From assembly GCA_937916515.1 (NCBI GenBank), contig CALFSX010000222.1, positions 1 through 51,279 of the forward strand: 51,279 nt of DNA, written 5' to 3'. The position numbers and the translations under genes were made by a program. This DNA comes from an uncultured Planctomycetaceae bacterium (GTDB lineage Bacteria; Planctomycetota; Planctomycetia; Planctomycetales; Planctomycetaceae). Below the pieces are notes generated by a model. The model ran no database searches. It was not told the origin of the DNA and worked only from the letters and a program-made list of their open reading frames with translations. Of this stretch, positions 42,859-49,967 are shown piece after piece (within the stretch, counting starts at the first letter, position 1; every line of letters begins with the position of its first letter).

Positions 42859-43482
42859 ATGAATCATTCAGAATTAAACACTCCAGAAGGCCGCACCTGG
42901 CTGGCGTTTCAATACGTTTCCGGCGAATTGTCGGTCGACGGTGTTGAAGCGTTTGAACTGGCCATGTTGGCGGATGCTTCGCTGTGTGAAGCTGTGGCCG
43001 AAATGACGGCGGTTTGTTCTGCCGTTCGTCAGTTGCCTGCCAACACTGGTGCCGTCGGAAATAACACGGCAGCTAACACGGTGGCAACAGCAACGCAGGT
43101 GTCTTTGGCGGTGGTAACGCCGACCGAAGTTAAGGCTCGCAAGTCTGGTACCGGCATGATGTTGGCCAGCCTGGTCACCGTCGTGTGCTGTGGGATTTTG
43201 GCGGTCGTTGTTTCCAGCTTGCCAAACAGTACGGATCGTCCGGAACTCGCCGTCTCTTCGCTTGAAGATTCTGCCGTTGAGATCCCTGCGGCTGATGTTG
43301 TGGCGGCTGAACTGCTGGTTGACGTTTGGGCGAACGGAGCGGTTGTTGTTGTTGTTGTCGATCACGAATTCGACGAATCAGAATTGGCGACGGATGATTT
43401 GGAAGTGCCCGAATGGTTGTTAGCAGCTGTCGCGATTTCTGCTGACGAACAACCGGCCACTCGCGAAACGGAGCTATTCTAA
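42859..43482 (+). CDS. Probable anti-sigma factor (single-pass membrane protein)
   Basis: 207 aa from the ATG at 42859; a GTG 6 bases upstream in frame is an alternative start. The N-terminal 'WLAFQYVSGELSVDGVEAFE' is an anti-sigma-like short helical domain (AxFxxYLxGELxxxExxxFE type), followed by a Thr/Val-rich linker, one membrane helix ('MMLASLVTVVCCGILAVVVS', about 107-126) and an acidic extracytoplasmic tail. It lacks the HxxxCxxC zinc motif. Position right after the sigma factor gene supports the call. Confidence 0.72.
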   Translation: MNHSELNTPEGRTWLAFQYVSGELSVDGVEAFELAMLADASLCEAVAEMTAVCSAVRQLPANTGAVGNNTAANTVATATQVSLAVVTPTEVKARKSGTGMMLASLVTVVCCGILAVVVSSLPNSTDRPELAVSSLEDSAVEIPAADVVAAELLVDVWANGAVVVVVVDHEFDESELATDDLEVPEWLLAAVAISADEQPATRETELF

Positions 43483-44241
43483 GTGACTGTTCGCTGGTTC
43501 CGCACATCTTCGTTCTCACCCCCAGGCTGGCTTGCGTTAGCCTTGCTGCACGCTTGTGTGTTTTCAGCGGCAGGTGATTCAATCGCGTCCGCCACAGACG
43601 ACCCTCAGAAGGCCGCTGCGAACGGAGCCCGAGAAAGCGTAGCCCGGGAAAAAACGGATAAGCTGCCAGCCACCAAGCCAATCGCCACTGCGTTGACCGA
43701 AGCCGAAGAAAACAGTGCTCTGGCCTTTGCAGCGGAACATCATCCTGAACTGGGTGAATTGCTGAATCGTTTGCGAAAGAGTTCGCCCGCCGGATTTTCT
43801 CGAGGCATTCGCGAAGTGCATCTGGGAATTCAGCGTCTGGATCGTTTCAAAGAAAAACAACCAGCCAGGTTCGATGCAGAACTTGCCAGCTGGAAAGTTG
43901 ATTCAGAAATTCGGCTGCTGACAGCCAAGTGGTTGATGTCTCAGGATCCCGCCATTGAAGCTCAGATTCGCGAACTGCTTCGACAACGTCAGCAAAAGAA
44001 AATCGACCGATTGAAAACGGAACGCAGTCGCGTTGCTGAACGTCTGGAACAGCTGGATCAGCAAATTGGTATGAGCACCACAGAACTGGACGCTGACCTT
44101 GCAGAAGAATGGAATCGCCTTGCAAAAAAAACGGCTTCTACTGCGAAGGCTCAAAAAAGTCGTATCACAGAAAACAAAGCCAGGGCGGATGCCGCGGTGA
44201 AAGCTGCCAAAGACGGCAGTTCGAAAACAGATTCGAATTGA
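43483..44241 (+). CDS. Exported coiled-coil protein of unknown function
   Basis: 252 aa, starting with a GTG at 43483 that directly abuts the preceding TAA. A signal segment (about 15-34, GWLALALLHACVFSAAG) is followed by a long polar region. Residues about 70-230 are helical and charged, with heptad-like stretches ('RQQKKIDRLKTERSRVAERL'), so a coiled coil is expected. No family is recognised. The third position in a sigma/anti-sigma/exported-protein operon suggests that it takes part in sensing or is a target of the same pathway. Confidence 0.7.
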   Translation: MTVRWFRTSSFSPPGWLALALLHACVFSAAGDSIASATDDPQKAAANGARESVAREKTDKLPATKPIATALTEAEENSALAFAAEHHPELGELLNRLRKSSPAGFSRGIREVHLGIQRLDRFKEKQPARFDAELASWKVDSEIRLLTAKWLMSQDPAIEAQIRELLRQRQQKKIDRLKTERSRVAERLEQLDQQIGMSTTELDADLAEEWNRLAKKTASTAKAQKSRITENKARADAAVKAAKDGSSKTDSN

Positions 44242-44389
44242 ACGTTAACTGTAGATTAAACATGGACCACACAAGTCCGAATTTTTGAAACACTCCCCAA
44301 GCCAGCATTCGACGGCCATCCCCGGCTGCCAGTTGGCAGAACTGATAACACAGATTCATCCAACCTCAGGATCAATAAAGGTAATCGGA

Positions 44390-47119
44390 ATGAAGACTTT
44401 TGGAATACTGCTGTCCACGCTGCTGCTGGCCGGTACTGTGTTCGCCGAAGATGCGATCATCAAAACTGCGGCGGAACGATTCTCGCCCGCAGACGTCACG
44501 GAAACCCCGGACTTTCAACGCCACGTTGTTCCATTGCTGGGCAAGCTGGGTTGCAACGGGCGAGCGTGTCATGGTTCGTTTCAGGGGCGAGGCGATTTTC
44601 GGCTGTCTTTGTTCGGCTACGACTTCGAAGCTGACCACGGTGAAATGTACGGACGCATCGATCCGGAAACTCCGGCAGAAAGTCTGGTTCTGGCCAAGCC
44701 GTTGATGGAAATTCCTCACGAAGGCGGACAGCGACTCAAACCCGGTTCGTGGCAGCATCATGTGATGCTGAACTGGATCAAAGCGGATGCGCCCAAGCGA
44801 CCTGAAAACGCTGCCAAGCTGACTCGCCTTGAAGTGACTCCTGCAGAAGTCAGCTTTACAGCAGATGGCCAGACAACTCAACTGAAGGCCGTCGCTGTTT
44901 GGGCGGATGGCACTCAGGAAGACGTGACCGACCTGTGCCGCTTTCAAACCAACGACGATCAGATTGCAGACGTTTCCAACGACGGCTTGGTCAATGCGGG
45001 AGCTCCCGGTGACACTCACGTTGTTATTTCCTACGACAGTGCGGTTGTTCCAGTTTCCGTCATTCGCCCGATTTCAGACAAAACCGGCGATCAATACCCC
45101 GTCACTCCAACTCCCACCAAAGTTGATGAACTGGTTGTCAACAAACTTAAGAAGCTGGGCGTTGTTCAATCGGAACTGTGTTCTGATGAAGCGTTTCTTC
45201 GTCGAGTGACTTTGGACGTGACCGGTGCATTGCCTTCCGTTGAAGAAGTGCGAGCCTTTGTGGCCAGCACAGATGCCAACAAGCGAGCGACGAAGATTGA
45301 CGAATTGCTGGAACGTCCCGGCTACACAGCATGGTGGACAACCAAGCTGTGCGACTTTACCGGCAACAGCGATGATCAGCTGAACAACGTGACTCCCGTT
45401 CGTACGGAAGCTTCCAAGCAGTGGTACGAATGGATTCATGCCAGAGTTGCTCGCAACGAGCCATACGACAATATCGTAGAAGGCCTTGTGATGGCGGTCA
45501 GCCGCGATCCGGGTGAATCGTTTGAAGACTACTGCAAAAACATGAGCAGCGTTTATCACAAAGATAGTAAGTATGAATTCGCTGACCGAACCTCAATGCC
45601 TCACTATTGGTCACGCACGAACTTTCAGCAGATGGAAGATCGAGTGATCGGGTTCGCCTATACGTTTTTGGGCGTCCGCATTCAGTGTGCTCAATGCCAC
45701 AAGCATCCGTTCGACCAATGGACTCAGGACGACTTCAAAGGCTTCCAGGGTTTCTTTACCGGTGTGACCGGACGTAACCAGAGAGCTCGACCAGACAGCG
45801 TTAAAGAATACAACGCCTTGCTGGCAACGTTCGAAACCGAAGGACTTGCCGGAAATCAGCTGCGAAACGAATTGGGCAAGCAGGTGACCAAGGGCAAAGT
45901 GATTCCGTTTGGCGAAGTGTATACTACTCCGCCAGCCAAAATTGTCGTTGAAAAGAAGAACGGCAAGGAACGCAAGGTGAAGAAAGGCAATTCACGCACT
46001 GCTTCGGAAGCTCGACTGCTGGGACACGATCCCATGGACCTGTCGGAATACGAAGACGTGCGAGAACCATTGATGGCATGGCTGCGTTCGCCCGACAATC
46101 CGCTGTTTGCCAAGGCCTTCGTGAATCGAGTTTGGGCGAACTACTTCAACGTGGGGATTGTGGATCCCCCGGACGATATGAACCTGGCCAATCCACCCAG
46201 CAACGCTCCATTGCTGGACTATCTGGCGGAAGGCTTTATCGCCAACAAGTTTGACATGAAGTGGCTGCACCGGGAAATTCTAAACAGCCGGTCTTACCAG
46301 CTTGATTGGCACCCGAACGCCACCAATCGCCTGGACGAACGCAACTTTGCCCGAGCCGTGCCTCGCCGCCTGCCTGCCGAAATTGCATGGGACATGGTTT
46401 CTCAGGCAGTCAGCAACGACGAAAAGTACGCGGCGTTCGCCACCGACATGGAAGACCGAGCTGTCGCGATTCCTGGTGCGGGTTTGCGAAGTCGAGGCAA
46501 CAATTCTGCGTCCGGCTATGCGTTGACCATTTTTGGACGTTCAATTCGCGAAAGCAACTGCGACTGCGACCGTTCTCAGGAACCAAGCCTGCTGCAAACC
46601 ATCTTTCTGCGAAACGACGGTCAGGTGCTGTCTATGCTGGACAGCAAAGATGGCTGGCTGGCACAGGTTGCCAAAGAAAACAACATCGCCTTCCAGTCGA
46701 AGTCGCCCACTCAGGCTGATCGAGCCACCGACGCTCGAAAGAAGGCGGCTATGGATTCGGCCATGGGTAAACTGCGTTCCCAAATCAAAGCGGCTCAAGC
46801 TGATTTGGCTAAACTTCAGAAAGACCCGACGGCAAATGCCAGACAAATTGCTAAACGTGAATCACAGATCAAAAGCGTGAAAGCTCGCTTGAAAAGCATG
46901 GCGGAACCTGCTGTTGCTGAACAAGCGTCTGGTGGCGGATCGATTGATGTCGCCAAAGCTATTCAGGACGCCTATCTAAGAACGTTAAGCCGAATGCCGA
47001 CGGAATCCGAAACGGAAACCGCGACAACATTCATTGCAGAAGCAGAAGATCAACTGGACGGCCTGCGTGGTGTGATGTGGGCTTTGCTGAACACCAAGGA
47101 ATTCATCGTTAATCACTAA
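44390..47119 (+). CDS. Exported DUF1549/DUF1553 cytochrome-type protein
   Basis: 909 aa from the ATG at 44390, preceded by AAAGGT and followed by a signal peptide (MKTFGILLSTLLLAGTVFA). Order of parts: a heme-like site 'LGCNGRACHGSFQG' (C-x4-CH, the variant usual in this family), a BIG2-like domain ('TRLEVTPAEVSFTADG'), DUF1549 ('TPTKVDELVVNKLKKLGVVQ') with CAQCH, and DUF1553 ('FAKAFVNRVWANYFNVGIVD'). A coiled-coil segment (about 820-870, 'AKLQKDPTANARQIAKRESQ') is inserted near the C-terminus. The partner DUF1501 protein follows. Their biochemical role is not established. The stop TAA is part of repeat A copy 6. Confidence 0.93.
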   Translation: MKTFGILLSTLLLAGTVFAEDAIIKTAAERFSPADVTETPDFQRHVVPLLGKLGCNGRACHGSFQGRGDFRLSLFGYDFEADHGEMYGRIDPETPAESLVLAKPLMEIPHEGGQRLKPGSWQHHVMLNWIKADAPKRPENAAKLTRLEVTPAEVSFTADGQTTQLKAVAVWADGTQEDVTDLCRFQTNDDQIADVSNDGLVNAGAPGDTHVVISYDSAVVPVSVIRPISDKTGDQYPVTPTPTKVDELVVNKLKKLGVVQSELCSDEAFLRRVTLDVTGALPSVEEVRAFVASTDANKRATKIDELLERPGYTAWWTTKLCDFTGNSDDQLNNVTPVRTEASKQWYEWIHARVARNEPYDNIVEGLVMAVSRDPGESFEDYCKNMSSVYHKDSKYEFADRTSMPHYWSRTNFQQMEDRVIGFAYTFLGVRIQCAQCHKHPFDQWTQDDFKGFQGFFTGVTGRNQRARPDSVKEYNALLATFETEGLAGNQLRNELGKQVTKGKVIPFGEVYTTPPAKIVVEKKNGKERKVKKGNSRTASEARLLGHDPMDLSEYEDVREPLMAWLRSPDNPLFAKAFVNRVWANYFNVGIVDPPDDMNLANPPSNAPLLDYLAEGFIANKFDMKWLHREILNSRSYQLDWHPNATNRLDERNFARAVPRRLPAEIAWDMVSQAVSNDEKYAAFATDMEDRAVAIPGAGLRSRGNNSASGYALTIFGRSIRESNCDCDRSQEPSLLQTIFLRNDGQVLSMLDSKDGWLAQVAKENNIAFQSKSPTQADRATDARKKAAMDSAMGKLRSQIKAAQADLAKLQKDPTANARQIAKRESQIKSVKARLKSMAEPAVAEQASGGGSIDVAKAIQDAYLRTLSRMPTESETETATTFIAEAEDQLDGLRGVMWALLNTKEFIVNH

Positions 47120-47204
47120 CAAGGGCTTTGCCCTTGACCCGGTGGCGTGGCGGGCGGAAAGACGTGGAACGTTCGATCCGCCGAGGCGCTCCGTTGTCGC
47201 TTCG
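47116..47204 (+). repeat. Family A repeat, copy 6 (3' part missing; contains a stop codon)
   Basis: CTAACAAGGGCTTTGCCC; TAA at 47117-47119 is the stop of the DUF1549 gene. The hairpin arms are intact with a TTT loop. It aligns as far as 'GCTCCGTTGTCGCTT'. Confidence 0.85.
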
Positions 47205-47284
47205 GGTCTTGAGTCAATGTGAACAAGTTCTGATCGGCAAACCGGAGCCAGTGCTGCGTGACCGCCAAGAATCAGAATTTGCGT

Positions 47285-47338
47285 TAGTGGATCCTGTTAA
47301 AGATCCCCGAGTCGCAGGATCTTTAACAGGATCCACTA
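47285..47338. repeat. Perfect 22-bp inverted repeat, 10-base loop
   Basis: Arms 47285-47306 and 47317-47338 (TAGTGGATCCTGTTAAAGAT... mirrored) are fully complementary. It lies between the DUF1549 and DUF1501 genes. No T run follows, so it is not a classical terminator; it may be a REP-like unit, a processing or attenuation site, or a protein-binding site. Confidence 0.9.
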
Positions 47339-47439
47339 CCTGAAAATTGCACAAAACTTTTACAACTTCCAATTTCCCACCTGAATCCAGAACACTCCCG
47401 AATGCACTTCGGGGCATCATTTCAAAAAGGATCATCGAT

Positions 47440-48741
47440 ATGGCATTTTTTCGAACATGTGATGGAGTCGGTCGACGTGATTTTCTGCGTGCCGGCGTTG
47501 CTGGTGGAGCCGGATTGACTCTGGCTAACTATATGCAGATGGCCAGTGCCGATCAGCTTGCCAAAGGTGCTAAGGCGAAGTCGGCAATCTTCATCAATCT
47601 TAATGGTGGCCCATCTCACATGGACACCTTTGACCTGAAACCGGACGCTCCCGACGAATACCGTGGCGAGTTCAATCCGATTCAGACCAATGTTCCTGGC
47701 ATCTACATTTCAGAACACCTGCCAAAGCTGGCCAAGGTGATGGATAAGTTTTGTATTCTGCGAGGCGTTTCGCACAGCGTTGCGGCTCACGCTTTGGGTA
47801 CAGAATACGTCAACAGCGGCAACCGTCCGCTGCCATCGCTGGAATTTCCGGGCTACGGTGCCGTCGTCAGCAAAGAATTGTCCGGCGATCCGGAACTGCC
47901 AAAGTTTGTCGCGATTCCGAAAAGTGCTCAACGCCCAGGTTATCTTGGCGTTCGCTATGCTCCGATGGACACAAGTGCCACCCCAACAATCGGAACGCCG
48001 TTTCGGGTGCGAGGCATGTCATTGGGTAGCGGCTTAACGGTGGAAGACGTCGAAAAGCGTAACAACCTGCTGACAAAGCTGGATCGAACGTTTGGCGAAT
48101 TCGAAGCCGAAAACCAGCTGCTGGACGGACTCGGCCAGTTTGGCCAACAGGCTCACGCCATGATCACCAGTGCGAAGTCTCGAGAAGCCTTCGACATCTC
48201 AAAGGAATCCAGCGAATTTTCAGCACCATTCGGCAAGTCGGGTCTGGGTGCCAGCTGTCTGTTGGCTCTGCGACTTGTTGAAGCTGGCGTGCGTTTCACA
48301 ACTATCAGCAACGGCGGCTGGGACACTCATCGAGAAAACTGGGACGCGTTGTCCGGCAAACAGTTGCCTCCATTGGATGAAGCACTGTCAGCCTTGTTTG
48401 CCGGATTGGAAATGCGTGGTCTGCTGGATTCCACCGTGGTCTATGTCACGGGTGAATTTGGTCGCACACCCAAAATCAACAAAGAACGCAACGGTCGCGA
48501 CCACTATCCTCGCAACATGTTTATGTTGATGGCCGGTGGTGGAGTTAAGGGCGGACAGGTCATTGGCGAAAGCGATGAAAAAGGCGCGATGCCCAAGCAC
48601 GAAGGCTTCAGCCCCGACGACGTCGCCGCATCGTTCTATCACGCGTTGGGTATCAACCATGAAAAAGAATACAAAACAACCACTGGTCGCCCGGTGATGA
48701 TTGTTCGCGATGGCAAAGTGATTCCAGAACTGTTCGCGTAA
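47440..48741 (+). CDS. Tat-exported DUF1501 protein
   Basis: 433 aa from the ATG at 47440, with AAAAGG upstream. The twin-arginine signal is 'GVGRRDFLRAGVAGGAGLTL' (Arg12-Arg13). DUF1501 blocks follow: 'IFINLNGGPSHMDTFDLKP', 'TTISNGGWDTHRENWDAL', 'VTGEFGRTPKINKERNGRDH'. The fold is related to alkaline phosphatase/sulfatase-type metalloenzymes. It is the usual companion of DUF1549/DUF1553 proteins in planctomycetes, as here. A strong terminator ends the unit. Confidence 0.94.
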   Translation: MAFFRTCDGVGRRDFLRAGVAGGAGLTLANYMQMASADQLAKGAKAKSAIFINLNGGPSHMDTFDLKPDAPDEYRGEFNPIQTNVPGIYISEHLPKLAKVMDKFCILRGVSHSVAAHALGTEYVNSGNRPLPSLEFPGYGAVVSKELSGDPELPKFVAIPKSAQRPGYLGVRYAPMDTSATPTIGTPFRVRGMSLGSGLTVEDVEKRNNLLTKLDRTFGEFEAENQLLDGLGQFGQQAHAMITSAKSREAFDISKESSEFSAPFGKSGLGASCLLALRLVEAGVRFTTISNGGWDTHRENWDALSGKQLPPLDEALSALFAGLEMRGLLDSTVVYVTGEFGRTPKINKERNGRDHYPRNMFMLMAGGGVKGGQVIGESDEKGAMPKHEGFSPDDVAASFYHALGINHEKEYKTTTGRPVMIVRDGKVIPELFA

Positions 48742-48771
48742 GCAACGTTCCGGTGCAGCAGTAAAATTCAA

Positions 48772-48806
48772 AAGGCGTTCTCAGGCAACTGAGAACGCCT
48801 TTTTTC
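48772..48806 (+). terminator. Rho-independent terminator of the DUF1549-DUF1501 unit
   Basis: Arms aaggcgttctcag / ctgagaacgcctt around GCAA, followed by six T in total. It lies 30 bases after the stop. Confidence 0.95.
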
Positions 48807-49241
48807 ATGATGTTGCAGCAGGCAATTAGTTCATCCACCGTTCACAGCAGTTTGCAAAACTGCAAAACGAATTTCAGTTTGGCAATCAACGATTGCATCC
48901 ATCAAGAATGATGACAGATATCAGTGGATGCACCCCAGAGTTAAGGTCTCATTCGCCCCCAATTGCAAAAACTCCGAATAGCACTTCACCCATGCCGGAA
49001 ACCACTCTTTGTCGTTTTCTCCGAACGAAGATCTGGAAACAGCATTCTGAGACTTGCTTAGACTCATTGCGATATCCCCTGATAAAAACGGAATACGAAC
49101 ACTATCACGCCATCCCCATCACTGCTTGCAAGCAGCACTAAGTGGTGATAAAGTTGAAGTACGTGGGGATAAAACTCAGGTATGACGTCATACCCGGCAA
49201 AATCTCCAGGTACAATATTGTTCGCCACCAAAGAGTAATTC
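48807..49241. other. Intergenic region, nothing recognised
   Basis: About 435 AT-richer bases. A short plus frame (48893-49141) has no ribosome binding site or motif. Confidence 0.45.
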
Positions 49242-49964
49242 ATGTCACCGTTCAAATGTCTTCCCGTCATTCTTCTGGTTTTACTCTTCTGTCCATCTTT
49301 ACGCACTTACGCAGATGATGGGCCAACAGCGGAACAATCTGACTGGCTTCCAACGCTTAAAGAAGCCGATGATTTACTACACGAGCAAGAAACGGTGCAA
49401 GTCGATGGCAAAGAAACGGAAGGTATACCCAACCCGAAATTCACCTTTCCTGACACAGGTACCCCGATTGGCGAAACTCGCCTGAAGATTGGCGATCAGT
49501 TCCAGCTCATCGGTGTCCTTGCAGACGGGAAACCATATACGCTGGAGAGGGACGAAAAGGCACGTGGGACACTCGTCCTGTTTCTGTCGTCAACCTGCGG
49601 AGCTTGTCTCTCAGAACTGCCACTAGAAAAAGCCTATTATGTAAAATTTCGAGATCGAGGACTTCGCGTTGTATGTGTGAACGTCTGGGATGGCCCCAAA
49701 ACTGCCAACACCATTATCGAAAAGCACAAGATTCCGTGGAACGTTGTGGTTGATGCGCAGGGCAAAATTGAAGAAACCGTTAGTGTCGATAGACTACCTC
49801 TGCTTCTCCTCTTGAACGAGGATTTGCAGATTGTAAATGCAACAAATACGCCTGCTGGGAAGTTTGCACTTCGCACTCGCGATTTCTCTCCGCCGGTTGT
49901 CTACAGCAGCAATACTATTCAATCGCTCGACAAATTGCTGCCGCGAAACGCAAACAAGGAATAG
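49242..49964 (+). CDS. TlpA-like exported thioredoxin-fold protein
   Basis: 240 aa with a signal peptide (MSPFKCLPVILLVLLFCPSL). The thioredoxin fold spans about residues 80-230, with the active site 'LSSTCGACLSELP' (Cys119, Cys122) and the cis-Pro loop 'VDRLPLLLLLNED'. TlpA/ResA-like proteins reduce disulfides in periplasmic proteins, often apo-cytochromes; the DsbD-like protein at 30228-32774 could be its electron donor. The start has no clear Shine-Dalgarno sequence. Its base composition is less GC-rich than the neighbours. The group II intron ends a few bases past its stop. Confidence 0.85.
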   Translation: MSPFKCLPVILLVLLFCPSLRTYADDGPTAEQSDWLPTLKEADDLLHEQETVQVDGKETEGIPNPKFTFPDTGTPIGETRLKIGDQFQLIGVLADGKPYTLERDEKARGTLVLFLSSTCGACLSELPLEKAYYVKFRDRGLRVVCVNVWDGPKTANTIIEKHKIPWNVVVDAQGKIEETVSVDRLPLLLLLNEDLQIVNATNTPAGKFALRTRDFSPPVVYSSNTIQSLDKLLPRNANKE

Positions 49965-49967
49965 CGG

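Noticed and set aside
15117-47204. CRISPR array or attachment-site series
   Set aside because: The repeats are scattered over 32 kb, differ in orientation and have no regular spacers.
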